NCBI GenBank assembly: GCA_008330645.1 | Contig: VLTN01000010.1 | Span: 186,001-250,000, forward strand | Length of the DNA stretch: 64,000 nucleotides | Origin: Cafeteria roenbergensis | Taxonomy: Eukaryota; Sar; Bigyra; Bicosoecida; Cafeteriaceae | Reading direction: 5' to 3' | In this document: positions 31,066 to 41,929 of the stretch, piece by piece | Numbering within the stretch: position 1 is the first letter of the stretch | Layout of the letters: every line of letters starts with the position of its first letter | Notes under the pieces: generated by a model | The model's database searches: none | What the model saw: only the letters and a program-made list of their open reading frames with translations | What the model was told of the DNA's origin: nothing | Made by a program: the position numbers and the translations under genes

Positions 31066-34000
31066 GCGCAAACTCCTCCAGCGGCGAGTCGACGCTGCCT
31101 CCGTGGGCTCCAAAGGCCTCCCCTCCCGGGTTCATGCCCCTGCCCCCCCGCGCCTCGATCGGGTACCTCACTCTCAACGCCGCAGACGCCAACAGCCAGG
31201 ACCTCTCCCCTCTCATGCCCTACTTCGCTCTGCTGGTTGAGCACATCAGGGCGTGCGGACCCCGCCCGCCGGCGGCGGCCAAGGTGGTGGCCGAGGCTGC
31301 GGCCGCGGCCGCCGCTGCCGCCACTGGCCCCAACCCGTCCCCCGCCGCAGCCGCGGCCCACGCCAACGTCCTCCGCCTGCGCCCAGTGGACCGCCCCTCC
31401 CTCGCCCCCGCGCTCCTGACCCACTGCCACCAGGGAGTCAGTCGCTCCGGCACCCTAACCCTCGCCCACGTCATGTGGGCGCTCCGCCTGCCCTTCGAGG
31501 AGGCGCTTCCGTGGGCGCGCACGCGCCGGGGAATCATTTCGCCCAACCCGGGCTTCACGTGCCAGCTGCTGGAGTTGGAGGATGCCCTGCTGTCCATGGC
31601 GGCGGAGGACGACGGCGCCCCCGGGCAGTCCCTCCCCGCGCCGGGCACAGGCGGCGGCCACGCCGTGGCGGAGGAGGACGACGAGGAGGACGAGGAGGAC
31701 GACGCCGCGGAGCACAGCGACGACGTCGGGCCTCTCCGAGCCGCGCTCGCCGACGCCCACAGCGACCCCCCAACCGGGGCCTGGCTCCCGCCCAACCCGG
31801 CAGCGCACCCGGTGCCGCACTCCGGCTGGCCCCGCTACCGCCGCTCGTTCCCTGGCCTCCTCCCCAGGCAGGGCTTCGTCTTCGACGTCCGCCCGTGGTC
31901 GGCGGCCGCGTCCCCGCTGCTGGCGGGCAACCCCGCCTGCTGGCCGCCCCTGCTCCACGACGCGCCGCCAGTCACGGCCAACGGCGTCACCGGCCGCGTC
32001 TGGCCCACGCCATGGGCCGTCACCCTGCACCGCTCCACCGTGGATCGCACCCCCATCACCCCCGCCAGCGCCCTCCGTGTCTGGGCGGGGGACATGATCG
32101 ACTCGGCTGTGGCGCTGGCCGCTCGCAAGAGCTCTGCCGGCTCCACCGGCAGCGCCGCGTCCGCCTCAGACGTGGACGCCGCCACGCCGGCTGCGTCCGC
32201 CGACGCCGCGGCCCCGGGCACCGCGTACAGGCACCCCAAGTCTGGCGCCAACTCTCCGCCGCTGCCGCAGGACGCCGTGCTCGTGCTCCTCCCGCGGCGC
32301 CTTCGCCCGGCCAGCATCCCGCCCAGCCCCCGGGACGACGACGCGGAGGCCGCGGTGGGACGCCCCGTCGTGTCGGCGCGGAGCCGTCGCCGCCTGGGCG
32401 CGGCCGGCTCCGCCCCTCGCAAGCACAGCGTCGTCGCCGTGGAGCGCACGTGGCCCGTCGACTCGGCCCTGCTCGTGATGCGAGCGGACCTGTCCCTCGC
32501 CCGCCGCGCAGCGCTCGAGCACGCCGTCCGCGTGGAGCTCGCGGTGTGGGACGCCATGGCCTCGGCGCTACCCTCCCGCTCCGTCGTCCTAGGCACGTCC
32601 GACGACGTCACCGCGACGGGGCCCAGCCCGCGCTCGGCCCTGCAGGAGGTCGCGGCAGTCGTGGCCGCCTCCAGCCGCAGCCGCCGCGCGTCCAGCTCCT
32701 CCACCTCCGGCACCCGCTCCCTCCAGCTCCTGCCTTCCCTCCAGGTGGGCGTCCTCGGGGCCCTCCCCAGCGGCACCCTGGTGGCCGACGCCGTCGCGGC
32801 CGCCGCCCTCCAGACCCTTGGCGTAGTCCTCCCCGTCCGCCGCCTCCAGGCCGTGCCCCCCTCCGAGTCGCTGCGCAAGCTTGCGGTGGAGTCCCCCGCC
32901 CACGCATCGGGGCAAGCCACCGCTGCCGCCACCGCTGCTGCCGCCGCCGCCAGGGGCGCCGGCAAGGCTGCCGCTGCCGCGCCCTCGCCCGACAGCTCCT
33001 CCTCTGCCGCCTCCTCCTCGGCGCCCAACCGCTCTGCACGGCAGACCTCCCCAATCACCCTGCCGCCCGTTCGCGGCGCGTCAAGCCCTGGTGCGGCAGC
33101 CCCGGCCGGCGCATCGTCCCCTCGCGGCAGCGGCCCGCCCTCGCCCATCGCCGTGCCGCTCGCCGACCAGCGCCTCCCCGCCTTGCGCCCCGGGGCCCTT
33201 GTAAGCCTCGACGCCATCAACGACGACGGCGACGCCGTCGCCGCCCCGTTAAGCGAACGCTCGCCGCCCAAACCAGCGCCGCGCGCTGCGGCCGCAGTGC
33301 CGCAGCTGCAGCTCCAGTTTGGGGCGAAGGCGGCCAATGGCCACACCAGCAGCAGCGGCAGCAGCAGCCTCTCTGGCCCACACGGCGACCGGCGGCACCG
33401 GTCACCAGCAGCACCGGCGGCGGCGGCGGCGGCAAGAGCTGAAGGCGGGTCCGCTGCCAGCCCCTGCAGCGAGGACGCCAGAGGGGACGGCGACGCTACG
33501 GCACCAGTGGCCGCAGCTGCCGCAGCAGGCGGCCTCGCTGCCTCGCGCCGGCCCACCCCGCCGGACCGTCCCGCCGGCGTGGTCACGCTTGGACGGCCCT
33601 CCACCAAGGGCAGGACCCACCGCCCCGTCAGCAGCTCGAGCGAGAGCCCCCTCGCTCCCCGCATGGGCGCTGCCCCCACAGTGCCGGCCACCTCGGCAGG
33701 CATGCCCGGAAACGCCTTCTCCTTCGACGCGCTGCCCCGCCACGGGGACTTGGCCCTGGCAGCGCCGCGTGGCCCGCCCAGCGAGAGCGCAGCCGGAGAG
33801 ACGTCGCCAGTGCCCCTCATCGTCGGCGACGACGCGCCCGGGTCGGACGGGGATTCCCGCGTGGCCAGCGCAAGGCTGGTTGAAGTGTCGGTCGGCCAGC
33901 CGGGCGAGCCCGCTTGTGAGCTGGTGGTCGACTTCGAGGAGGACGACCTCCACGACGACGGCGTGGCCGCCCTGGTGCAGGCCGCAGACGCCACAGGCGG

Positions 34001-34190
34001 CACGGTGTGGGTGTGGTACGGCTCCGAGGCCGGCGAGACCCCGGCGGCGATGCTGGAGACGGACGCGGTGGCCGACGCCGCCCTTGCGGCCTGCGGCCTG
34101 CGCCTGAGGGTCTCGGCAGTCGATGTCGTCCGCGTGGCGCAGGGCGACGAGCCCGAGGAGTTCTGGACTGCGTTTGACAGCGGGTTCTAG
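28933..34190 (+). CDS. Very long dual-specificity phosphatase with gelsolin-like C-terminus (plant MKP1-like architecture)
   Basis: Predicted MAP-kinase-type phosphatase of about 1702 residues. Exon 1 (28933-29016) starts MGTTQSRQRKQ, with Gly2 and Ser6 as needed for N-myristoylation plus basic residues. A 149-bp intron (GTGAGA...CCCGCAG, phase 0) precedes exon 2 (29166-34190). The DSP fold begins near residue 424 (VLPGLCISSGAVAR, GVVFVVNAAR) and ends with the catalytic loop HCHQGVSRSG (Cys about 782) and RRGIISPNPGF..QL. Between its halves lies a roughly 200-residue Gly/Ala/Ser/Pro insert. The last 100 residues resemble a gelsolin repeat (VWVWYGSEAGE ... DEPEEFWTAF). DSP followed by gelsolin is the arrangement of plant MKP1. 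The rest is low complexity. Confidence 0.85.
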
Positions 34191-35017
34191 CCGCGGAACG
34201 GGTCTGGGGCCGGCCGAGGCGCTGTCCCGAGACGCAGTCCTCCGTGTTTTTTTCTTCTTCTGTCTCTGTGAGTGTGTTTGAGCGTCGCGTGGTTGATGCG
34301 GCCGTGTGCACTGCGACTATGTGTGCGGCGTGTGTTGCTGACGCGCGTCCGACTCTGTATGTGCGGGCCAGAGTGCTCTCCCGGTTGCCCTGAGCGGCTT
34401 CCGCCGATTGTGACCTTGCGTGAGATCCGCAGCAATGGCTGCTCTGAGCTCTGCCCTCGCGCCTGGTTCCCGCGACCGCCTCCCTCAGTGCGCTCGGCGT
34501 GCCGCAGGAGAGGTGCTGCCGACCCGAGACACGCGAGAAAAAAAGAGAGCCGTTGGGAAGAACAAGCGTGTGCCTGGCGAATGGCTGAGCGCTCGCTGGG
34601 CGGGGCTTGGCTCAAGCGACGGAACAGTCACAGACACAGACACAGACAGCTCGCTCTTGTGCGCACGCGGCAGGTAGCGCATGCGCCTCGACGGCCGCAC
34701 AAACAGGGCAAAGACTTCACGGACTGATCAACACAAGAAGTCGCTTTGGCACGCAAGACAAATACGGAGGCCGGGGGCAAACACACTAGCAGGCCTCCAG
34801 CCTCCAGCCTCCGGGCAGCGCCCGTGTAGAGGGCTGCCAGCTCCGGGGGAGACGGGGATGGGGCCCCAAGCGGAGACGGGCCGGCGCTGGAAGCACGCAC
34901 CGGTCTTCCCTCCGAGCACTGACCCCTCAGCTGCCCCCCCCCCCCCCTCCCCAACCCGCGAATGCACCTGCAACTGGGAATCGGCGGGCGAGGGGCGCTG
35001 CTGGCGCTCGGCCGAGC
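34191..35017. other. Convergent spacer, phosphatase / zinc-finger gene
   Basis: This 827-bp spacer is less GC-rich than its neighbours near 34240-34360 (T-rich TTTTTTTCTTCTTC on the plus strand just after the phosphatase gene). It holds a CACAGA microsatellite (34629-34649) and a 14-base C run at 34934-34947. Short frames exist but none resembles a protein. Confidence 0.6.
34629..34649 (+). repeat. (CACAGA)n microsatellite
   Basis: About three and a half copies of CACAGA in the convergent spacer. Confidence 0.75.
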
Positions 35018-37614
35018 CTACTGCGGGTGGCCCATGTGCTGCGGAGCCAGATGCGGGGGGCGCTGGTGGTGCTGCTGGTGGGTGTGCTGATGGGTGTGCG
35101 GGTGCCCCGCACTGGAGGCGGCTGCTGCCGCTGCGGACGTCACCGCGTCCACGAGGGCGCCTTCGCCCGGGTGGCCCGGGATGTGGATGCTGCCGCTGTG
35201 GTCGCCGCCATGACCAAAGTCTGCGTCGATGGCGCTGACGTCGATTCCCGCCGACGCCGTGGCAAGGGCCACGGCCGCCGCAGCCGCTGCCGCGTCGCCG
35301 CCGTGGCTGGTCGCACTGCCGTCGCCTCCATGGCCGGCGTGGTGCCCACCAGCGTGGTGGTCCGTGCCCGCCATCCCCGAGTGCATCAGCCCCATGCCGG
35401 GGAAGAGGCCGGCGCCGCCGAGCTGCGCCAGGTGGGAGATGTCGGGGTGGCCCGTGGAGCCCGCCATGGACGGCGATCCTGACTCCGACGCGTCGCCGGG
35501 CCGGCCGCGCGGCTTTGGCTTTCCGCCCCTGCTCCCTGGGCCCGTGGGCTCACCGCCATGCACCGTCCGCATGTGGTGGTTGAGGAGGCCCTTGGAGGAG
35601 AAGGGCGTGTGGCACTGGGGGCAGAGGAGCGGCGTGGGGACGGCGTTCTCCCCGCCGTGGTGGGAGCTCTTGTGGTCCCGGAGCTGCTCCTCGGACACGA
35701 ACACGCGCTCGCACATGTCGCAGGGGTGAATGTTTGCGTTGCGGTGCACGGTGCGGACGTGCCTGTCCCGGTTCGATGCCCGCGTGAAGAGCTTGACGCA
35801 GACGGGGCACGCGTAGTCCCGCTTGCCCTCGTGCACGGCCCGGACGTGGGTCTTGACATGGCTCTTCTGCGTGAAGAGCTTGCTGCAGTGGGGACAGGGG
35901 TACCCCTGGAAGCCCTCGTGCACGGTGCGCCGGTGGAGCCGCAGCCCCGACTCGGACTTGTACACCCGGTCGCACAGGGGGCACTGGAAGCCGCCCTCGG
36001 CCTGGATTGCGGCCGGGGTGGCGCCCCCGAGAGAGCCGTTGACGCCCGGGTTGGGGAGCTCGGCGCGCTTGCGGGGGGGCTTCGGCTTGCCGCCCTTGGG
36101 GCGGGAGCGCGCGTCGGCGTGGCCTGCCATGGCGGACATGGACGCGGCCGCACCCGAGGGAGTGGCGTGGATCTGGGGCACGCCCGCCATGCCCGGGTGG
36201 TCTGGGAGCGGGAGGCCGCCCTGGTGGCCGCCGTGGCCTCCGAGGCTGCCCATGTCTCCCGGAAAGCTGATGCCGAGGTGCATGTTCAGGGCCGTGGCTG
36301 CCGCGTCCATGGCCTCCGCGTCGTGTCCGGCGTCGGGGCGGTGGGGCATGGCCACAGCGCCTGTGAGGGCCGCAGTGAGCTGCTCGAGCATCAGCGAGGT
36401 TGACATCCCGCCGCCGCCCATGCCGCCGTGGCCCGGCGCGGCTGCGTGGTGCTGCCCCTGGGAGTGGAGGCCGCTGTGCGCCCCAAGGCTGGAGGCCATC
36501 GAGGAGGGCGGCGCCGAGCCGCTCAAGTGCGACCCGACGTGGCCCATGCCCGAGGAGTGGGTGACGGGCACGACGCCTGCCGATCCCGCCATGCCCGCGA
36601 GCATGTGAGGCTGCACTGCGCTGGCCGCCATCTGCTGCATGTTGGGGATGTCCAGGGCAAAGCCGTGGCCGCCGAGCAGCCCGCTGGAGACGGCGGCCGC
36701 CGAGGACGACGGCGCCGCCGGCATGGCTTGCGAGCTGCTGTGGACCGCTGCGGCAACTGCATCTTGCAGAGACTGGTCCTGCGACATGGCCACATGGGAG
36801 GCCGCAGCCGCGGCGGCAGCCACGGCCGCGTCGTGGCCGAGCCGCGCGTCCTGCGAAGGCAAGCGGCAGGAGCGGAGAGGCGGGGACTGGCTCTCGCAGC
36901 GGCAGCGGAAGCGCCGCTCCGCTGCGCAAGTCAAGCAAGCAGCTGACGTTGTGCGCGTTTGAAGTGGTTTGGCAGTTCCCTCTGCCGCTGGGACTGGCCC
37001 GTGCGACCCGGCCGTCCCGAAAGCCCCCGCCCGCGAAAGAGCGCCCGACCGGGCCAGCGCAGCGGCGCGCGGGGCGCGCGCTCCGCCCACCGGGAGGCGC
37101 GGGGCGAGGCGCGTGGCGGCTGGGCGCGACGGGCGAGTGGCGTCAGCGAGGCGGGAGCAAGTGTGCCGCGCGCCCGAGGGCCGCAAGCAGCGCAGCGCTC
37201 CCCCCGGCGGGCCCGCGAGCGGGCGCACACGACGCGACGCGCACGCTGCGAGGATGGGCCCGGGCTGGGGGCCGGCGGGCGCGCCCGGGGCTGCAGCCGG
37301 GCGCCGCGCGAGGGCGCTGACGAGAGCGGCAGTTTGGGTGCACACCGCAAAAGCTGCGCGTTCGGCGGGCTCGGCCGCCAGGAGCGGCGGCGCGTGGGCG
37401 CCCTCGGCGGCCTCGGGGGCGCCGGCGGCGGGCACCCGAGGGGCCAGCGGCGCAGACCGAGTCGAGCTCGCCGGTCGCAAACGATTTCCCATCGGGCTGA
37501 CCGCGCCGCTCCGGACGGCGGGCCGACTTGCCTTGCCGGCTGAGCGAGCTTGAGGCCGCCGGCTGGCAAGCGCACCCCGCGCAGCGAACCGCGTTGCTCA
37601 GCCGCACTCACCAT
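35018..37614 (-). CDS. C2H2 zinc-finger protein with five fingers
   Basis: Putative DNA-binding regulator. Five C2H2 fingers occupy about 35540-36000: CPLCDRVYKSESGLRLHRRTVH, then fingers reading CPHCSKLF, CPVCVKLF, CDMCERVF and CPQCHTPF, each with paired histidines and short linkers. The flanks are Gly/His/Met/Ala-rich, and the tail is a His-Gln-Thr-rich stretch ending HMGHPQ. The first ATG in the continuous coding frame is at 36787 (MSQDQSLQD, 589 residues), but a good acceptor (TTCGCAG, 36851-36853) sits 21 codons upstream. An ATG at 37614 directly followed by GTGAGT would join it in phase 0 through a 761-bp intron, leaving a 266-bp divergent promoter like others here. I prefer that start, without certainty. 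Target unknown. Confidence 0.75.
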
Positions 37615-37880
37615 CTCTGCCGCCTGCTGCGGCGGCAGGTGTGCCATACGGCCGGAGAGCCCTCGCCCCGGAGCCTCTCCTCGCGCAGGAGGTGGCCGAG
37701 ACGGCGCGGCAAACGGCTTCCATGCCGACAGCCGCCGCGGGTTTGAGCGCCGGCAGAGCCGCCCGAGCAGTGTTCCTTTCCGCGCGCCGAACGCGCCCCG
37801 CCCAGCCCGTAGAGGGGCCCGCGCCCCACTCCCCACACGCGCGGCGCGCAGGTCAGAAGCGCTGCTTTGCTGCGTCGGCG
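37615..37880. promoter_or_regulatory. Putative divergent promoter, zinc-finger gene / unknown mitochondrial protein
   Basis: If the zinc-finger gene starts at 37614, 266 bp separate the two starts, in the same range as the other divergent pairs. No clear AT-rich element. Confidence 0.35.
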
Positions 37881-40187
37881 ATGGCAAGCCTCGCGCGGGC
37901 CGCGCTCGCGCGCGCCACCTGGGCAGCGCACCTCGGCGGGCCGCCGCTCGCGAGCGTCCGCGCGACAGCGCGCCGAGGAATGGCCACCAAGAAGGCAGGC
38001 CCAGCGGGGCCGTCCAGAGCACCCGGGACCAAGACCGGGGCACGGCCGCGCTCGCCCCCGAAGGGAGCGGCGCCCGGGTCGGGCGTGAAGGGGGCCGTCG
38101 CAGCCCAGCACCCGACGCCGCCGCGAGTGCGGCGGGCGGCGGACGACTCGGCCGCGGCGGCGATTGCCGCGATGGACCGGGCGTCGGGGCTCGGGCGGGT
38201 TGACCCTCGCCACATCGACGAGGCGAAGCAAGCTCTGCGCGCCTCGGGGCGGGCGCCGCTGTCAGTGTCAGGGCAGGGCGGGCAGCAGAGCCAGCGGGCC
38301 ACGCACGGGCGCAAGGACCTCGCGGCCCCTGCCGACCCCGCAGCGGGGGCGCTGATGGCTGCGCTGGCAGAGGCGGAGGCCACGTCGTCCAAGGCGCGCT
38401 CCCGGCCGCGGCGCCCGGAACGCGTTGAGGTGGTCACCCGGTCGATCGACGAGGGCCTCGACCCGGGCGCGTTCGACTCCATGGGTCTGGGCATCGGTGG
38501 CGACGAGCCCCCCGGGAAGCCGGCCACCGGCGAGGGCGCGTCCAACCTCGGAACCGTGGCTCAGGGGGGCAGCATGGGCGTCATTTACGAGGCCGAGACG
38601 GACTCGGAGTTCGACGAGGAGGACTGGGGCCCAGCGATGGAGGCCGAGGAGCGCAGCGCCTTTGCCGAAGCGGAGGCCGTTGACGCCGAGGCGCGCCTCC
38701 GTGACATTTCCAATGTGCGCCGCACTCTCGCGCACCGCAGGATGGCGCTGGAGGGGCGGGCGCTGCAGGTGGGAGCAGACCCCAAGGCCGCCAGGGCGCT
38801 GGTCCGTGCGGGAGAGGACGGGGCCGTGACCGCGCCCACGTCAGGGCGCCGCCGCTCCACGGAGGCTTCGGCGCAGGCGCGCGCCGTGAACCCCCGCAGC
38901 CCCGTGGAGGCCCCCCTTCCGGGAACCTTTGGGAACCGCCGCATCAGCCTCGAGGTCAAGGTGCCCCGCCTCAGGAGCCGCCCCCCCACCGACCCCGCTG
39001 TCCTGCCCGTCACGCTCCCCGACGCCCCCGCCGGCACCAGCTGGCACTGGGTGCCCGAAATGCACACCGCCCTGCCCCGCCCCGACGGCTGGAACGTTGC
39101 CCAGGGCTGGGGCGGCTTCATGGGCATGCGCCTGCTCAGCGCGGCAGTGACGCCAGAGGACCCGCTCGTGCTTAACGAGGACGACCCGGTTGTGCGCGAC
39201 GAGGCCCATCTGGCTGTGCACAGGCGCAAGGAGGCGCTCCGGCGGGCAGAGCTCGGGGAGGACGTCGACGAAGACAGCCTCCTCCTGGCGGGGGCGGCGG
39301 ACGGCGACGCTGGGGACGCCCTGCCCGACGCCGTCATCAGGCGGGATGTCGACGGGAACGAGGTCACGCTGGTCAGCGGGGAGGCCATGGACGAGCAGGA
39401 GGCCCGCCGCGGCGGCATCGGCCGCATGCAGACCTCGAACGACGTCGACGACCCCGCCGCCACCGTGACGGCCTCGGACCCCTCAAAGCACTTCCTTCGG
39501 CTGGGGCTCACCTACAAGGCCTACGTCGGGGCCTTCACCTGCGAGGCCCTCAACACCAAGGACCCGAAGGAGCTGTCCAAGTTCTTCCTCACCCTGGCCC
39601 TGAAGCGGTTTCTGCCGCCTGTGGAGACGGCCGCCGACGCGATGGGCGCAGCGTCCGCGGGGGACACGTACGAGATGATCACGGGCAAGGCGGCCCCCGA
39701 GGGCCACACGCCCTGGACCCAGGAGCAGGTTTCGGCCGCAATGGAGGCCTCCTCGCGCGGCGAGGACCCCGTCGCCGCAGCTGAGGCGGCGGGCCAGGAG
39801 GCGGCGAGCCTTGGCGCCGGGACAGCCCCCGCCATCGGGTTCCGCTACTCGGCCTTCCCGCACTTGGACAAGCCTGATGGGACCATCGAGCCGGTGGTGC
39901 ACGACCAGTGGGGCTACGAGCTGGTGCCCGGCCGCGTGTACGGCTACGGGGCGCTCGCCTCCGTGAAGTGGAGCCCCATGGGCCCAGACGACCCCAGCCA
40001 CCGGGTGAACGGAGGGATGCGCCTCGCCGTCTCCTTCACCATGGACGTCAACGACAACGTCCTGCACGAGGTCATCTTCCGCGCCCCCGCGTGCATGTGG
40101 GACGACGCGTGGGCCGCGCACGGGCAGCAGGTCATGGACGACGTGTGCATCAACTGGCGGGACGACAGCACGCAAAAGTTTGCCTGA
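37881..40187 (+). CDS. Conserved-looking mitochondrial-type protein of unknown function
   Basis: Not recognised. Single exon, 768 residues. The N-terminus (MASLARAALARATWAAHLGG...ATARRGMATKK) is a strong mitochondrial-type presequence, with a possible processing site before MATKK. Residues about 50-300 are acidic and low complexity. A folded part begins near the segment GTSWHWVPEMHTALPRPDGW. The last 230 residues (from KHFLRLGLTYKAYVGAFTCE to the end) look globular, with WSP...GGMRLAVSFTMDVNDNVLHEVIFRAP and a closing MWDDAWAAHGQQVMDDV helix. That closing pattern (aromatic strand, hydrophobic strand, AP..MWD..W helix) faintly recalls Mog1/PsbP-like folds, but this is only an impression. The gene is convergent with mitochondrial malate dehydrogenase. 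Confidence 0.75.
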   Translation: MASLARAALARATWAAHLGGPPLASVRATARRGMATKKAGPAGPSRAPGTKTGARPRSPPKGAAPGSGVKGAVAAQHPTPPRVRRAADDSAAAAIAAMDRASGLGRVDPRHIDEAKQALRASGRAPLSVSGQGGQQSQRATHGRKDLAAPADPAAGALMAALAEAEATSSKARSRPRRPERVEVVTRSIDEGLDPGAFDSMGLGIGGDEPPGKPATGEGASNLGTVAQGGSMGVIYEAETDSEFDEEDWGPAMEAEERSAFAEAEAVDAEARLRDISNVRRTLAHRRMALEGRALQVGADPKAARALVRAGEDGAVTAPTSGRRRSTEASAQARAVNPRSPVEAPLPGTFGNRRISLEVKVPRLRSRPPTDPAVLPVTLPDAPAGTSWHWVPEMHTALPRPDGWNVAQGWGGFMGMRLLSAAVTPEDPLVLNEDDPVVRDEAHLAVHRRKEALRRAELGEDVDEDSLLLAGAADGDAGDALPDAVIRRDVDGNEVTLVSGEAMDEQEARRGGIGRMQTSNDVDDPAATVTASDPSKHFLRLGLTYKAYVGAFTCEALNTKDPKELSKFFLTLALKRFLPPVETAADAMGAASAGDTYEMITGKAAPEGHTPWTQEQVSAAMEASSRGEDPVAAAEAAGQEAASLGAGTAPAIGFRYSAFPHLDKPDGTIEPVVHDQWGYELVPGRVYGYGALASVKWSPMGPDDPSHRVNGGMRLAVSFTMDVNDNVLHEVIFRAPACMWDDAWAAHGQQVMDDVCINWRDDSTQKFA

Positions 40188-40546
40188 CGCTGCGCGAGGA
40201 CGGCGTGCGCGCTTGTACGCAAGGCGGAAGCGCAGACATCGCAGGAGTGCAGTGTCCACGCGTGTCGCGTGTGGGGAGAGATGTGGGTGCACCAGGCTGG
40301 GCGCTCAGAGGTGTCGCCATTCAAGAGAGGGGGAGGGGTGCGCAGCCTTGCCGGCGGCTGGCGAAGCACGTACGCAGTCTCGAATGGTGGCGACGAAATA
40401 CATGCGTCCACACGCGCAATCGCCAGCCTCCCAGAGCCAAACGAGTCGGCGAGGGGGGGAGCCGAGGGAGCTGCAGCGCCACAGGCCACTGCCGTGCCGT
40501 GGCCAAGCGCTTGGCACAGGCGACGGGGGGGGGGAAGGGGGCTAAA
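40188..40546. other. Convergent spacer with a G-run
   Basis: Spacer of 359 bp between two mitochondrial-type genes. A 10-base G run (40525-40534) lies 12 bp beyond the MDH stop, so it is a C run in the MDH transcript sense. Nothing else recognised. Confidence 0.6.
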
Positions 40547-41929
40547 TCAGCGAGCGGCGGCGAAGGCGATGCCCTTCTCGATCTGCGCCTTGAGAGTGGG
40601 GATCATTTCGTCGAAGTTGGCCTGCTCGGCGGCGGAGAGCGTGCCGTAGCCGTCGATCTTGTCCACGCCAGACGTGCCGAGGTGCACGCGGGTGGAGAAG
40701 AAGGGGAGGTCCGTCACGGTGGACTGGACGAAGGCGCACTCGGAGACGGCCTCGCCGTTGAGGGCGCGGAGCAGGCTGCTAGTGAAGCGCGCGCCGGCAG
40801 CGGCCATGGAGAGGGTGGCGCTGCCTGCGCCGTCCTTGGCCTGCACGACCTCGTCACCGCCGAACTGGATGCGGTGGGTGAGGGCGGCAATCTGCTCCGG
40901 GGAGAAATCGGCTCCCTCGACCTGGCTGAGGAGGGGCAGGATGGTGGTGCCGGCGTGGCCGCCGATGACGGTGACGTCAGTCTCGGCGGGGTTGCGGCCC
41001 AGGGCCTCGGCCACGAAGGTGTTGGCGCGAAGGACGTCGAGGGAGGTCACACCGAAGAGGCGCTGCGGGTCGTACACGCCGGCCTTCTTCATCACCTCCG
41101 CGGTGATGGGCACGGTGGAGTTGACCGGGTTGGAGATGATGAGCACGTGCGCCTTGGGGCAGTGCTTGGCGATGGCGTCCGCCAGGTTGGCCACGATGCC
41201 AGCGTTGGTGTTGAAGAGGTCGTCGCGGGTCATGCCCGGCTTGCGCGGCACGCCGGCAGGGATGACGACCACGTCGCAGCCGTCGAAGGCCTTGCCCACC
41301 TCCTCGGGGCCGGTGTGGCCGGTGACCACAGCGGGGGTAGGGATGTGGCTGAGGTCAGCGGCGACGCCCGGGGTGTTGACAATGTCGAACAGGGAGAGGT
41401 GGCCGATGTTCATGTTGTTCTTCAGCAGAAGCGAGAGCGGCTGGCCAATGCCGCCGGCGGCGCCAGCGACGGCGACCTTGAAGCCCTGCGCGCATCGCGT
41501 AGCACGAGCGAAGCACAACAGACAGCGAAGTTGGGGCCCAGAGGGAGAGCGGGGGAGACAGGGAGGGCGCAGCGAGGGCGCCGAGGCTGGCCATCAGCGC
41601 ATCGCGCAATGCCGGATCGCCGGGACGCGCAGGAGCGCCCCGAGGCCCCAGCCAGGCGGCTACCCGCCACACGCGTGGCTGGCGCAAGCGCGCAACCAGT
41701 GGCACGGCGAAGGCGTGGCGGAGAGAGGGCCGCAAAGCCGGGCGGCCAGCTGCGTTGGACGCCTGCAGCGTTGCGAGGCAACCCGGAGCGCGAAGGGACG
41801 CCAGTCGGCCCGAGCGGTCCGCGCCCCTGCGTGCCACGGCGCTGGGCAAGGCAGCAGGCTCACACCTGCCGAGCCGGACATGGCGCGGCGGCCGGCGACG
41901 GAGGCGGTCGAGACGGCGCGGGAGAACAT
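40547..41929 (-). CDS. MDH2: Mitochondrial malate dehydrogenase
   Basis: NAD-dependent malate/oxaloacetate interconversion in the TCA cycle. Exon 1 (41929-41864) encodes [19 protein letters not shown], a mitochondrial presequence; a 378-bp intron (GTGAGC...GCGCAG, phase 0) joins to exon 2 (41485-40547), starting [18 protein letters not shown], the NAD-binding Rossmann motif. Further family marks: [35 protein letters not shown] with substrate arginines, ISNPVNST, the [13 protein letters not shown] block and the catalytic histidine in [11 protein letters not shown]. About 334 residues, standard. The [10 protein letters not shown] signature places it with the mitochondrial/glyoxysomal clade; there is no PTS1 (ends AFAAAR). 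The upstream stretch reading from the start of exon 2 without splicing lacks an ATG in a sensible place. Confidence 0.97.

Noticed and set aside
31835-34003. Antisense frame of 722 codons over the phosphatase gene
   Set aside because: Low-complexity Ala/Arg/Ser mirror of a low-complexity sense region; no recognisable motif.
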